Origin: JAJNBD01 sp964471475
Lineage (GTDB): Bacteria; Pseudomonadota; Gammaproteobacteria; CAISUE01
Length of the DNA: 64,000 nucleotides
NCBI GenBank assembly: GCA_964471475.1
Contig: CAYYFQ010000007.1
Coordinates: 1 to 64,000, forward strand
Direction of reading: 5' to 3'
In this document: positions 26,030-35,930 of the stretch, one piece after another
Layout: each line of letters opens with the position of its first letter
Position numbering within the stretch: the stretch's first letter is position 1
The notes under the pieces: model-generated
What the model was told of the DNA's origin: nothing
The model's input: only the letters and a program-made list of their open reading frames with translations
The model's database searches: none
Made by a program: the position numbers and the translations under genes

Positions 26030-27869
26030 TTTGTTTTTGTCCGTTTTGGTACATATCATTGATTTCATCCTGCAACTTTTGTTGTAATGCTGCGGGATTA
26101 ATCTTGGTCATTTTGTTTTGAATGTCGTTATAAAACTCACTGAAATCGATTTTTGAAAAATCAATGTGTTGAAGCTGATCTGGCGTTAAACCTTCGCAGT
26201 TTGGATGTTTGCCAGAACCAAAACTAATTCCTAATTGACCTTGCCTTCCCTGTTGTTGAATAATGCGCCCAAGTTTTGACGGAAAACTGCAGTACGCTTT
26301 TTTATGCTGTACGCATACGCCCAAAACTTTTTTAGAGCAGTAATCTCCTACATAGACCGTTAAGCCATTTTGTTTATCTACACCTAATTTTTGTTCATCA
26401 GGGTTACATTGAGCTAAATGAATATCTTTACCCCAACCAGAATCTGCGCAGCAGTTTGCAAAATCTAACCCGTCTTCGCGGCACTCTTCATCATTCCCTT
26501 TGAAAATGAATGCACCATCAAAGTTGGTAGTTGCTGAAGCGCCCGCAGATAAAGCGGAAACCCCCTTATTAAAATTCTGATCGGGTGTTTTATTGTGTTG
26601 AGAACAATTGCCTTGTAAACAAAAGGTATCGCCACCACAAACCATTCCTATGCCACCCGTACATTTTTGTACAGGACACTGGTAATCCTCTTGAGAAACA
26701 ACACAGACATTGCCAATCATGGTTTGGCATTTCGAGCCAATTTGTTGGCATCCTTTATCACGAAGTGGTTGACAATTATTATCGGAGTGAGCGCCTTGAC
26801 CACAATCATAGGCATCCTGTTTTTCCCAGCATTGTGCTGTGACCGGAACGCCATTAATCATTTTCGTGGTTGGGCCGACCGTGCACTTTTCTGATTGCAG
26901 TGCGCAGGTTCCTACAGACGCTTGTTGCTCTAAACCAATACAGTTATCATTCCAGCTTTCTGTAATTTGCATCGGTATTTGTTTTTGGATACGAACGGTA
27001 AATTGCTCGCCAGCCAGCTGTCCAAAGAAGAACCAATGCCGACCACCAAATAAGTGCACGGCAATTAAAAAGTGATTACCACATGAAGGCATTTGTGTGA
27101 CAGAAAACTGTGTTTGGGTATAGGGTGAAATAGGATTTGTATTAATCACACTGAAAGACAGACCATCACAGCTAGGTGCGGTGAAAGTACCTGAAGCATT
27201 AAATTGCGTGATCCTTCCATTGGTACTGACTATTTTTCCCGTTTTAAGATCAATGACTGCATCAAACCCAGCACTACCGAACCATCCTGTTGCTCCGTTC
27301 CCGACAAGATTAATCGTAATATCATTCACGTCATAGTGTTCAGGAATAGCTTGTGCAATCAGTTGCTTAGAACAGGATTGTTGGCCACGATCCGTTTGTT
27401 CATTACAACTTTGTGTGGTGTATTCGGTATGACATTGTTGTGTTTTGGAACAATCGACATATTGATCAGAAACCCCATTCACAATATCCGCCGCATCATT
27501 AGAAATAATTTTTGACTGCTTCATTTCAGGCGCATTTGGATCGATTTTAAAATCGGGTCGTTCATTAAAGCTGTTATACACAGATTGCCCAATATCTGTA
27601 TTCAAAAAACTTTGTGCCGCATCCTTAGACATGTTGGTATTGGTTTGGGTTTCTCCTTGATAGTATTTGGTTTGATCAGGATTCGTCGTATACTGTTTGT
27701 ACATTTGTTCTGGATGCAGATTTTGTATGTTTTGAGAAACCTGCCCTGACTTGCTACTACCAATACTCAAGCCTTGCTGAAAATCCGCATTAAAATTATC
27801 GTCTCCAAACGTTTGTGTCACAAAAAGACTCAATAAAATGACAGAAATATATCGCTTTAATTTTTTCAT
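26010..27869 (-). CDS. traN: TraN: Cys-rich outer-membrane mating-pair stabilisation protein
   Basis: A 619-residue exported protein with a signal peptide (residues 1-22) and more than 40 Cys in the second half, the hallmark of TraN. Typical segments are CNEQTDRGQQSC, WNDNCIGLEQQASVGTCAL, and near the C-terminus ECREDGLDFANCCADSGWG followed by AYCSFPSKLGRIIQQQGRQQ-like text with LGISFG. The middle region, where recipient-receptor specificity lies in F, is different in each plasmid. TraN contacts recipient surface structures and stabilises mating pairs. The many disulfides need helper proteins such as the CPYC-containing TraF next to it. Confidence 0.95.
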   Translation of the reverse strand: MKKLKRYISVILLSLFVTQTFGDDNFNADFQQGLSIGSSKSGQVSQNIQNLHPEQMYKQYTTNPDQTKYYQGETQTNTNMSKDAAQSFLNTDIGQSVYNSFNERPDFKIDPNAPEMKQSKIISNDAADIVNGVSDQYVDCSKTQQCHTEYTTQSCNEQTDRGQQSCSKQLIAQAIPEHYDVNDITINLVGNGATGWFGSAGFDAVIDLKTGKIVSTNGRITQFNASGTFTAPSCDGLSFSVINTNPISPYTQTQFSVTQMPSCGNHFLIAVHLFGGRHWFFFGQLAGEQFTVRIQKQIPMQITESWNDNCIGLEQQASVGTCALQSEKCTVGPTTKMINGVPVTAQCWEKQDAYDCGQGAHSDNNCQPLRDKGCQQIGSKCQTMIGNVCVVSQEDYQCPVQKCTGGIGMVCGGDTFCLQGNCSQHNKTPDQNFNKGVSALSAGASATTNFDGAFIFKGNDEECREDGLDFANCCADSGWGKDIHLAQCNPDEQKLGVDKQNGLTVYVGDYCSKKVLGVCVQHKKAYCSFPSKLGRIIQQQGRQGQLGISFGSGKHPNCEGLTPDQLQHIDFSKIDFSEFYNDIQNKMTKINPAALQQKLQDEINDMYQNGQKQNGHQQD

Positions 27870-28573
27870 ACATCATTACCTCTTAATTTTTTAAGTGCTT
27901 CTGCAGCGATAGGTGATCGCAACGTATTTGCGTCAGCAATTTTTTTAAGTCCATACGCCATCGTGGTATTTCCATACACCACGTCATAATCTGGCAAACA
28001 ACTCTCGGTTGGTAAACAATTATTTTGCAGCGTCACGACTAGTGCAGGAACTTTGGTGATTGAAAATTTTTTATAAAGCGTTGGATCAATTTCTAAGCCT
28101 TTGACCGCGGGATCTTCTTTAATAAGATCTGTCATCTTTGCCGCCGTCTCTTTAAATGAATTATTAATAAGACCACGTAAAACCACGACGCCACCGACTT
28201 TTTGGGCTTGTTCCATCCAAAGCTTCATACTTTCTTTTGGCATCGAAAACGATACAAAAACTAAAATCGGTGCCGTCACATGGTTATGATCCATTTTGCC
28301 TAAAGCAAGAGCCCCTTTTGACTGTTCGGCTTGTGCAACAAACGCTTTAATTTTTGGATCATTTTGATGTTGTAATACTTGTGTTTTAATAGCATTCACA
28401 TCTGATTGGTAAGGGGCTATGACTTCTTTTTCACGAGCCGCTTGTTGTTTCGCATAAGCTGTAAAATCGGATGAGCCATCGGCAAAGACTGCGCGATTTA
28501 GACACAACAAACTTAACAAGATCATGCCGCTATAAATGATGTTATGGGCTTTTTTAATTAGCTTATTTCTCAT
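27866..28573 (-). CDS. trbC: TrbC: F-type pilus assembly protein
   Basis: A 235-residue exported protein with a signal peptide ending near AVFADG. The family core is ILVFVSFSMPKESMKLWMEQA, then GGVVVLRGLINNSFKETAAKM, then FSITKVPALVVTL with a thioredoxin-like build lacking the CxxC motif. TrbC acts in the periplasm in pilus assembly together with TraW; in some plasmids the two are fused. It overlaps traN by 4 bases and follows traU by 9 bp. Confidence 0.93.
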   Translation of the reverse strand: MRNKLIKKAHNIIYSGMILLSLLCLNRAVFADGSSDFTAYAKQQAAREKEVIAPYQSDVNAIKTQVLQHQNDPKIKAFVAQAEQSKGALALGKMDHNHVTAPILVFVSFSMPKESMKLWMEQAQKVGGVVVLRGLINNSFKETAAKMTDLIKEDPAVKGLEIDPTLYKKFSITKVPALVVTLQNNCLPTESCLPDYDVVYGNTTMAYGLKKIADANTLRSPIAAEALKKLRGNDV

Positions 28574-28582
28574 AGTCGTTTC

Positions 28583-29593
28583 CTATAACGCACAACAATT
28601 ACGTTTTCGCCAGATCAAATACCCAAAGTCTTCTCCTGCATAAGGGTATTCATGACCCGCACCCCAAGTCGCTGTGGTATGACCAAAGGGAAAGCAACCA
28701 CCATCACCAGTGGTTGGGACTGGATTTACCATTTGATAGCGATAACGAGATTTTGGAATAATAGGAGTGGGATATTCATAACAAAGCGCCGTTCCTCCTG
28801 CACTCGTGCTATCCCAAACGAGGCCTTCGCGGTGCATTTTGTAGGTCATGCGTTCAGCAATAAGGGTGCTTGCTTGCACACCACCAACATGCTCTTGTAC
28901 ATGTCCAGTTAGTGGATACATATTGCCTTGGCTGCCTGCGCACCAAAATAAAGGATCAATCGGCAATCCCCCTGCCGCTGTTTTGATACTATCCGCGGCA
29001 CAAGCCATTTGAGAAATAGGATTGGCAAACAACACATCTTCAGGATTCAGTAAAAATGAAAGCTCATCATCTCGCCACGTGGGATCTAATTCCGTCATAT
29101 AAGCAATATCAAAATCTGATTTTTCAATACAAACAGCATCTGTGATTAAATTGAGCCAATACAGCAAGGGATAAATGTACCAATGCACATAGTAAAAACT
29201 ATTGTTTTGATCTGAGTTGGCACTTTCCACATTTCCCATGTTGTAAGAGCTATCCACTTGAAGCTGCATTCCCCCTAAATTCACCATACAAAAGGGATAT
29301 CTTGAGACATCCACTAAAGCCATCGGCTCCCAAAAACCAAAACTAATCCCCACTTGCACCACAGGATACCTTGGGCACATACAGACGGGATTACTGGGAT
29401 TATCGGTATCTGGTTCGCTTCCACTAAAAACACTGGTGGAACCAATTGTCATAGGAAATAGGCAATCCCAACACACGTCAGTGATTGGATTGACAAAAGA
29501 GCCATGGCATAATTTTTGCGGCGCGTCTGCAAAAGCCATGCTAGAAAAAATACTTAATGTGAACATTAAAAATGTTATTCTTATTTTTTTCAT
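28583..29593 (-). CDS. traU: TraU: conjugative transfer protein
   Basis: A 336-residue exported protein with a signal peptide (residues 1-22, ending MAFAD). Conserved TraU signatures are CHGSFVNPITDVCWDCLFPMTIG, CMCPRYPVVQVGISFGFWEP, and WLNLITDAVCIEK, with about ten Cys expected to form disulfides. F TraU is 330 residues and is needed mainly for DNA transfer after pilus formation. Start and stop overlap neighbours tightly (4-base overlap with traW), so the operon is translated as a coupled unit. Confidence 0.95.
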   Translation of the reverse strand: MKKIRITFLMFTLSIFSSMAFADAPQKLCHGSFVNPITDVCWDCLFPMTIGSTSVFSGSEPDTDNPSNPVCMCPRYPVVQVGISFGFWEPMALVDVSRYPFCMVNLGGMQLQVDSSYNMGNVESANSDQNNSFYYVHWYIYPLLYWLNLITDAVCIEKSDFDIAYMTELDPTWRDDELSFLLNPEDVLFANPISQMACAADSIKTAAGGLPIDPLFWCAGSQGNMYPLTGHVQEHVGGVQASTLIAERMTYKMHREGLVWDSTSAGGTALCYEYPTPIIPKSRYRYQMVNPVPTTGDGGCFPFGHTTATWGAGHEYPYAGEDFGYLIWRKRNCCAL

Positions 29594-30246
29594 GGCCGTT
29601 GTTCCTCTATTTTGATACGCAATCCATCTTGATAAGCAATAGCAGGCACGTGCTCTAACCCAAAGCGACGCGTAATTCTTCCCCCTTGATCAAAATAAAC
29701 TGGCTCATGAAAAAGTTTTGCTTGTGAAAATACAGAGCCTCCCACCAAGATTAATTTCTCTTTTTTACCTGCTTTAACTAAAGCATCGTGTTTGGCCTTT
29801 GCCCAGTTCACTTGATCGCCATCATCAGCGTTATAAAAAATAAGCGTTTCGGTAAATGCTCTTTGAGCCAGAGGATTTAATTCCGTTCCTGCTTTTGCAA
29901 AGATATGCCCTTGCCCATCCGATAGGTCATAGGGAACTTCAATCGTCGGATTAAACTCAAAAGTTCTTTCTGTTTGCGTTCTTGTAAGATTAGAAAGTGG
30001 TTTAGGACGATCTGCATGCGCCTGTGCCTGATCTTGCATATGGGACTGCATCGCCTGCATTTGGCCATTTTCTTGCATGGCTACTAATCGAGAATGGATA
30101 TATTCAAGAAGATCTTGTTCAGCAATCGGATAAACATCACCGACAACACCTAAATCATCAGCATGTGCGGGTTGAATCGCAAAAAAAGCTGCTATGCCTA
30201 TCCCTATGCAGCAAAAAAATATTTTGGGTAATCGCTGAATAATCAT
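29590..30246 (-). CDS. traW: TraW: F-type pilus assembly protein
   Basis: A 218-residue exported protein with a signal peptide (about residues 1-29) followed by DLGVVGDVYPIAEQDLLEYI, the standard TraW start of the mature protein. The C-terminus has KLFHEPVYFDQGGRITRRFGLEHVPAIAY, a TraW signature. It works with TrbC and TraU in the periplasm. There is a 4-base overlap with traU; trbI is 18 bp upstream. Confidence 0.94.
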   Translation of the reverse strand: MIIQRLPKIFFCCIGIGIAAFFAIQPAHADDLGVVGDVYPIAEQDLLEYIHSRLVAMQENGQMQAMQSHMQDQAQAHADRPKPLSNLTRTQTERTFEFNPTIEVPYDLSDGQGHIFAKAGTELNPLAQRAFTETLIFYNADDGDQVNWAKAKHDALVKAGKKEKLILVGGSVFSQAKLFHEPVYFDQGGRITRRFGLEHVPAIAYQDGLRIKIEEQRP

Positions 30247-30264
30247 GCCGTTTTACTCGTTAAA

Positions 30265-30657
30265 TTAACTCTGTTGCATCGCTTGTTGAATTTTTTCTCT
30301 CACTAATGGCGTATAGTCTTTATAATTTCCCGCTAATACGGCCTGAGAAGGAACAAGCACGACGTGCTGTTTTTCTGAAATTTCATGCATCGTTCCTTCT
30401 AAAGTTCCGCCAAACACTTTGACTTGCTGCTGTAATTTATCCGTAGGAAGCTTTAATCCCGCCTCTGTTTTAATGAAATCACCGTAAATGCCTGTCACGT
30501 CTACGGTTCCAATCCTTGGTTTTTCAGGAGAGAAAACATGGGCTGAAAGAAGCACAATAGCCGCACCAATCATGCCCATGATGATTTGTTGCAGAATAGG
30601 AAAGATGACTTCTTTGCTACCAAAAATTGTCGTCAATTTTTCTAAAATATTTTTCAT
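30265..30657 (-). CDS. trbI: TrbI: F-type transfer inner-membrane protein
   Basis: A 130-residue protein from the ATG at 30657, with AGGA just upstream overlapping the traC stop region; a longer frame to 30699 lies inside traC. One membrane segment lies at about residues 22-44 (IIMGMIGAAIVLLSAHVF), followed by a periplasmic TrbI domain with IGTVDVTGIYGDFIK and a C-terminal LVREKIQQAMQQ helix. TrbI affects pilus retraction and length in F. Order traC-trbI-traW-traU is as in F. Confidence 0.88.
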   Translation of the reverse strand: MKNILEKLTTIFGSKEVIFPILQQIIMGMIGAAIVLLSAHVFSPEKPRIGTVDVTGIYGDFIKTEAGLKLPTDKLQQQVKVFGGTLEGTMHEISEKQHVVLVPSQAVLAGNYKDYTPLVREKIQQAMQQS

Positions 30658-30664
30658 AAAGATC

Positions 30665-33367
30665 CTATTTGATTTTTTCATGTTCAAATTGCTCACCAAA
30701 CACTTGATTCGTTGCCTCTTCCCAGGTATATCCCCTCATGACATAAGTTTGTATTCGACGATACAGTGGTTTAAGTTCATGACTTAATAGGGTTTCGCTT
30801 AAATCTTTCCAAGAGTACCCTTGCTCAACATAAGGTTTAACTTCGTCGTAAATCCCACGATTTTTCTTTCGATGTGCAATATTTTTTTGTTTCACCACTT
30901 GTTCAATCGCCTCTTGTAGCGATAGACCTTGCGTCGTTAAATTTTTGACGGCATCGTATTCTGTTCCTTTCGAGGAGAAAAGAATTTTCGAAAAATCATC
31001 AAAAACAATACGATGCACTGACGTACCAAGCGTACTCATGATGACGCACTCCGAATATTCATCCGTTGTACGTAAGCTTTTTAAGAGTCGTTCTGTGTAA
31101 GGATCGATTTCTAGGCGTTTACTTTCACGCAATTGATCAATAACCTGTGGGCTTTGTCCTAAAATCAACTTAAATTCGGAACATTCAAGAGCCGCACGAC
31201 TCTCTTCATTTTTATAGTAGTCATTGACCGATTGCGTAATCGTAATAAAATTACCCGTAAATTTTCGTGCGGTTCTAAATCCACGCTCAATAAATACTTT
31301 TGCACCCGCGTTTTCACCGCCCAATAAATCCCAAGCCTCATCAATAATGCAAGATTTATAAATCGAGCGATCCCCGGTATACATTGCTTCACTAATTTGA
31401 TACATCAAGACCCATAAAACGACATCACGCAGCGGTTTATTTTTGGTTAACTCCTGAAGCTCAAGCACGACAAAGTTATCGTTGAGATTAATCGTCGCTT
31501 TCCCTTCAAAATATTTCCCATACATCCCATCTTTGGTGAAGCTATACAGAAGATGCGCTAAGTCTTTACAACGCGTGTCAGAGTGTTGATTTAACCATTC
31601 TGCGACAGTGGTTACGCTCGCTTCATTCCGTTTTTCTTCCCAAGCTGCTTTAATGGCCATTTCCAAATAAGCCATTTCTTCATCCGAAGCTTGTGTCGTT
31701 GGGCGTGCCATCGCTGCGAACAAGGGTTTTAACATGGGCAACGATTCAGATTCAAAATTCGTAATAAACGTGAAGGGATTTAAACAAATGCTACTGTCTT
31801 CGGAAAATTCAATGAATTTACCACCCAACAACTTACATGTTTTTTCATAGGATCGTCCGGCATCAATCACCCATACTTTTCCGCCTCTTCCTAAAATAGC
31901 GGTAATATATTCTTGGGTAAACATCGATTTACCGCGGCCAGGTGCCGCAGAAATTGCCACGTTAAAGTTTCCATCACTTTCAAAAGGATTAAAGCCTGCT
32001 AACTGCCCTCTCCTTCCAAGTAACAAAGTTAAAATAGAAGATGTGCCTTTCCACTCTGCCTGAACGGGTGATAAAGTTACGGCATTAAAAGCCGTAATTG
32101 TTTTGTGCCGACCATAATAATCAAGATCCTCGTACAGTCCCTCACTCATCATCATCGGAAACATCGCCAACCAACTGGGAAGTTGCAAAAACGAATCTCG
32201 CTTTAAAACCCAACCATTCGCGCGATAAAGATCCCGCAATTTTCTTTCATTGTTATTCACTTGCTTGGGATCGGAATAAAGAAATACCTGGTAATACACT
32301 TTAACGGTACGATCCCCTTCTCCAATCCTTTTTTCTAAAAAACAAAAATCTTCATATTCTTTGGTCACTTGCGGCATAATCTTAGCCAACGGACTTTTAG
32401 CCGCCTTTTCCTTATTCATTTTTTTGTAGCTCATGTTGAGATTAGCTTTTTCTTTGGAAATAGCGCGTATCGACATCAAGCTCACAAAGGGACAGGCGAT
32501 CTGTAAAGAAGAATTAAATAGCTGGCCAATACTATCGCCCATTTTCCAAAGCGCGGCTTGTTTGGGAAAGTTTTTGACCGTATAAACACGCCCCACATGT
32601 TCGTTATTTCCGCACGAAAACGCCAGTTGCTTCTTATCAACTTGAATCCGAAGCTCAGGATCCGTGATTTGTTGCGCCAGCGATTCATGTTCTCGCCAAT
32701 TTCTTTCAGTAGGATAAACATCGTAAGTAGGGTTCACTAAATCTGACATGAGGCTTAGAAATTCATCAATGGGTAAATTTCTTGAGGCAACATTGATCGA
32801 TTTTAAGGAGCTCACAATATCTTCTCGAAGCTCAACCAGCTCGCCAGTAAAATCTTCATGTCTCTTTTTAGTCATGGAGACTGAAATCAATAAACGAAAA
32901 TTTCTAACCACTAAGCTACCGCTGGAAGTTAAGGATTGATAAACACCTTGTTTAAGAAAATCTGTACGTTTTTGGGCGAGCCATTTAAAAACCTCAGGTT
33001 GATAAGCCCCGGAAGAACGACTCTCTTCAAAATAATCTAAAATATGGCCTACTTTGTCTGAAGCAATCAAAATAAACTGAAAGTCGGTATCATCTGGTAA
33101 TGAGTCAGTCAGAAGACTTGCCAATATATTTTCGACTTCCTCATTAGATCCCGTCAGTGGCGTTGCCTCTAAAATAAAGCCTTGGCTTCCTTTGTTGATA
33201 AAGAGCTGATTTTCATCGTCATAAACTTCGTAATGCAGCAATGTTTGCAAAGCGGCATAGTCGTAGCTGATACCCACCTCTTTTGAGGCATTAGATACAC
33301 CAAAATGTATTTTTTCGTTAAAAAATGCCGCGACTTTTTGGCCAACATTTTCAAAAATATTCACCAT
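30665..33367 (-). CDS. traC: TraC: VirB4-family ATPase of the transfer channel
   Basis: A 900-residue cytoplasmic ATPase. Walker A is ISAAPGRGKSMFTQEY at about residues 470-485, Walker B includes SCIIDEAWDLLGG, and TITQSVNDYYK and GQSPQVIDQLRESKRLEI are typical VirB4/TraC C-terminal motifs. It energises pilus assembly at the inner membrane. The C-terminus carries two related stretches (YDEVKPYVEQGYSWKDL and YRRIQTYVMRGYTWEEAT), an unusual short repeat not needed for the ATPase fold. F TraC is 875 residues. It follows traV by 12 bp. Confidence 0.96.
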   Translation of the reverse strand: MVNIFENVGQKVAAFFNEKIHFGVSNASKEVGISYDYAALQTLLHYEVYDDENQLFINKGSQGFILEATPLTGSNEEVENILASLLTDSLPDDTDFQFILIASDKVGHILDYFEESRSSGAYQPEVFKWLAQKRTDFLKQGVYQSLTSSGSLVVRNFRLLISVSMTKKRHEDFTGELVELREDIVSSLKSINVASRNLPIDEFLSLMSDLVNPTYDVYPTERNWREHESLAQQITDPELRIQVDKKQLAFSCGNNEHVGRVYTVKNFPKQAALWKMGDSIGQLFNSSLQIACPFVSLMSIRAISKEKANLNMSYKKMNKEKAAKSPLAKIMPQVTKEYEDFCFLEKRIGEGDRTVKVYYQVFLYSDPKQVNNNERKLRDLYRANGWVLKRDSFLQLPSWLAMFPMMMSEGLYEDLDYYGRHKTITAFNAVTLSPVQAEWKGTSSILTLLLGRRGQLAGFNPFESDGNFNVAISAAPGRGKSMFTQEYITAILGRGGKVWVIDAGRSYEKTCKLLGGKFIEFSEDSSICLNPFTFITNFESESLPMLKPLFAAMARPTTQASDEEMAYLEMAIKAAWEEKRNEASVTTVAEWLNQHSDTRCKDLAHLLYSFTKDGMYGKYFEGKATINLNDNFVVLELQELTKNKPLRDVVLWVLMYQISEAMYTGDRSIYKSCIIDEAWDLLGGENAGAKVFIERGFRTARKFTGNFITITQSVNDYYKNEESRAALECSEFKLILGQSPQVIDQLRESKRLEIDPYTERLLKSLRTTDEYSECVIMSTLGTSVHRIVFDDFSKILFSSKGTEYDAVKNLTTQGLSLQEAIEQVVKQKNIAHRKKNRGIYDEVKPYVEQGYSWKDLSETLLSHELKPLYRRIQTYVMRGYTWEEATNQVFGEQFEHEKIK

Positions 33368-33379
33368 ATTTTTTACTCT

Positions 33380-33847
33380 CTAGTAACTATCATTAGAAAT
33401 GGCATCGACAGGCGCACCGATCCAATGCCCTGGTTTAACCACTTTAAATTCTGTGCTTTCCTGATGATAAGTCCCTTGACTATCTTGAAACGGCGCAACC
33501 CAAATCCTTATGACGGTTTCTCCATACCGAACGGGTTGCCCAGGCTGCGCAATACCTTCCGAAGGATACGGCGTATTAAAATCTGTCAGTTGGGGTGAAT
33601 TAGGCTTGGCATCCTTTCCTTTAGAATCACCTTTTTTACAGTCAGGACAATTGCTTCCCGTATCATCATCTCGGCCCAACTCCCCCTTATCTACCATCCC
33701 ATTTAATTGGTCGACACTTTTACACATCACGCCTGCCTTTAAGGGACAATCGAAAGTAGAGTTCATATCTGCACACCCAGATAAACTCAGCATCCCAGAC
33801 ATAATTAGGGTTCCCGTCAATATCACTTTTAGTTGTTTCACCCACAT
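33380..33847 (-). CDS. traV: TraV: outer-membrane lipoprotein of the channel core
   Basis: About 155 residues from the ATG at 33847, preceded by GAGG at a good distance; the longer frame to 33898 is unlikely. A lipoprotein signal ends LSLSGC at about residue 24, giving lipidated Cys. Further Cys (DCPLKAGVMCKSVDQLNGMV) follow, as in TraV. It forms the outer-membrane core with TraK and TraB, corresponding to VirB7. The C-terminal half is Pro-rich with EGIAQPGQPVRYGETVIRIW. Confidence 0.92.
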   Translation of the reverse strand: MWVKQLKVILTGTLIMSGMLSLSGCADMNSTFDCPLKAGVMCKSVDQLNGMVDKGELGRDDDTGSNCPDCKKGDSKGKDAKPNSPQLTDFNTPYPSEGIAQPGQPVRYGETVIRIWVAPFQDSQGTYHQESTEFKVVKPGHWIGAPVDAISNDSY

Positions 33848-33907
33848 AATTTGGCCTCTTTTCGTATCATCTTTTAAATTAAATTTCATCATTTGCACTG
33901 AGTACTC

Positions 33908-35227
33908 CTAACTTTGCTGTGTTGAAAAACCAAGTTCAGCCGCACGCTCTTTTAGCTTGGCTTGCTCTTCTGGCGTCATGGGAAGTTGTTGACTACCACC
34001 ACCATTTTGAGCAGAATCAGAAGAAACACCATTAAAAAGCGTGGAAGTCGGAGCACTACTCTTCTTTGAATCATCATTGCTTTTGTGTTCTTTGCCATCG
34101 ATATAAAAGCCTTTTAAGAAGTTCACATCGACTGGTTGTCCACCAGAAATCTGAATCACAGGATGGTATTGCTCAGCACGTTGAATCTCATAATCTGCAA
34201 GTTTATCCATCGCATTACTTGCGCCACCGGCTGCGCCATATTTGAAAATATCGCTGCTGTTAACCGTTTGTGTCGTGCCCAGAGGCGAAATAGAGTTTGT
34301 GGTATATTTTTGTTGAATGCCGTTTGAAAAACCTGATAAAGTCCCTGCCACAAAAGCACGTTGCAATAACGCTCCTTCACGCCATACCGGTGTACCGCGA
34401 ACGCCACTCTTGCCGTCCATACCGGAAACATCACCCTCAATAGGCGTTTCAATAATTTCACCGGTTGGTCTTACACAACTTAAGCGCTCTGTCCTAATAA
34501 ACCCACGCTCAGAAGAAATATCTCCGGTTGAGGCTAACGTAATTATGCAACCCTTCAGATGGCTATGAAATCCATTGGGCAAACTACCATCATCAATAAT
34601 TTTGACTTTCATCGGCATTGGATTTGCTTGTGCATTCACTGCAGCAGAATCATCTGCCGCCTCAATAAGCACACCTTTTGCAAAACTACCTGCTGGCACA
34701 TAGTTCTCAGGGTTTTTATCAGGAACATCATTATCAGGATTATCGATAGGAACCAAATTCAGCGTTTCGGATGAAATACCCCCCTCATCGGTATTAATAA
34801 TGTGTCCATTTTTATCAACTTGTTGACTGACGCTTTTCGTTTCTAATTCATTGACTTTCTGCTGCAAAGAAGAAACCATAGACTCTAGCTTACTCACATC
34901 AGAGGCTTTTTCAGCTTCTGCCTTTTGTTGATCTTGTTGTTGTTGTGTAAGCGTTGTGACTTTTTGCATTAAATCCGCATTTTTAGCCGCCGTTTCTTTT
35001 TCAGTCTCTTCGGTTTGCTGTAAAACAACACTTTCTGGATCGACTTTTTTCAGAGGATTCGCAAAACTTACCGTTTCTTTTTTACCCTTCATTGGCTTAT
35101 CTGTACCCTCTGAGCTTTTCGTAAAAATGGCATACAACGCCCAGCAAATAAGAAGGACAACACTTACGAGCATGATTAAATTTAATTGCTGCTTCTTTTT
35201 GATGTTTTCAGGATTATTATTCGTCAT
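33908..35227 (-). CDS. traB: TraB: VirB10-like core channel protein
   Basis: A 439-residue protein with an N-terminal membrane anchor at about residues 15-34, a long coiled coil (about 75-135, with EKETAAKNADLMQKVTTL) and a C-terminal VirB10/TraB beta-barrel domain containing PAGSFAKGVLIEAADDS, GCIITLASTGDISSERGF and RGTPVWREGALLQRAFVAG. It spans the envelope and links TraV and TraK to the inner-membrane parts. It overlaps the end of traK by 11 bases. Confidence 0.95.
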   Translation of the reverse strand: MTNNNPENIKKKQQLNLIMLVSVVLLICWALYAIFTKSSEGTDKPMKGKKETVSFANPLKKVDPESVVLQQTEETEKETAAKNADLMQKVTTLTQQQQDQQKAEAEKASDVSKLESMVSSLQQKVNELETKSVSQQVDKNGHIINTDEGGISSETLNLVPIDNPDNDVPDKNPENYVPAGSFAKGVLIEAADDSAAVNAQANPMPMKVKIIDDGSLPNGFHSHLKGCIITLASTGDISSERGFIRTERLSCVRPTGEIIETPIEGDVSGMDGKSGVRGTPVWREGALLQRAFVAGTLSGFSNGIQQKYTTNSISPLGTTQTVNSSDIFKYGAAGGASNAMDKLADYEIQRAEQYHPVIQISGGQPVDVNFLKGFYIDGKEHKSNDDSKKSSAPTSTLFNGVSSDSAQNGGGSQQLPMTPEEQAKLKERAAELGFSTQQS

Positions 35228-35930
35228 GGCTCATCACCCTATACATTACTGTGGATTGTCCAGGCGCTAATGACTGATCTTGAAAAGCAATCGCACGTGT
35301 TCCTGGTTGATAAAACGCTCGCTCATCTAAAGAAACATTTTGACCAATCGCATTTTTAACAGAGAGTATTTCTCCCGTAAGTTTTGCACCGCGGTAAACT
35401 TTCTGTAATTGCAGGGTCACTCGCCCGCCATAACCAAAAACTTTCTTATTGGAAACAGCGTTCACCGCATAACCATCGGGTTGCTTGTTATTCACCATAT
35501 CGCCTATTAAGTTAGTTAAGACTTTTGAATAGTCGCTAGATTGCTCCCAATGATCGGCAGCCAATGTAGGTGATAAAGGCTTTACTTGAATTGTTTGACC
35601 TGTGATACTCACAGGAACTAATAAAAAGTTATAAGCATGTCCCTGCTCGGTTCTTAAATACAAATTAAAGGATTTTGTTTGGTATGCCTTCGTTGGCGTA
35701 ATAAAAACAGCCCCACTGACAAGATCTGTTTTATCGGTATAAGCCCCGTCTTTACTATAAATTTGACTAATCCGATCGCCAGCCACATAAAACTTATTTG
35801 GCTGATTGGCTGAAATTTGTACCAGTTGTGTTTGGTTATCTTTCATGGCTTTCACGACTTCAGCATTTGCAGAAAACATGAAAAAAAAGAAAGTCGATGC
35901 CATGATTAACGGTTTCATCTTCTTACGCAT
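35217..35930 (-). CDS. traK: TraK: secretin-like core channel protein
   Basis: A 237-residue exported protein with a signal peptide ending near FSANAEV. The mature part has QISANQPNKFYVAGDRISQIYSK and later GAVFITPTKAY and FNLYLRTEQGHAYNFLLVPV, matching TraK, the VirB9 counterpart in F-type systems. It forms the periplasmic/outer-membrane ring with TraV and TraB. It overlaps traE by 8 bases and traB by 11, so translation is coupled. Confidence 0.94.
   Translation of the reverse strand: MRKKMKPLIMASTFFFFMFSANAEVVKAMKDNQTQLVQISANQPNKFYVAGDRISQIYSKDGAYTDKTDLVSGAVFITPTKAYQTKSFNLYLRTEQGHAYNFLLVPVSITGQTIQVKPLSPTLAADHWEQSSDYSKVLTNLIGDMVNNKQPDGYAVNAVSNKKVFGYGGRVTLQLQKVYRGAKLTGEILSVKNAIGQNVSLDERAFYQPGTRAIAFQDQSLAPGQSTVMYRVMSHDE

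Noticed and set aside
27204..27515. A 103-codon plus-strand frame inside traN, and other long antisense frames within tra genes
   Set aside because: They lie wholly within well-supported genes on the other strand and have no family pattern.
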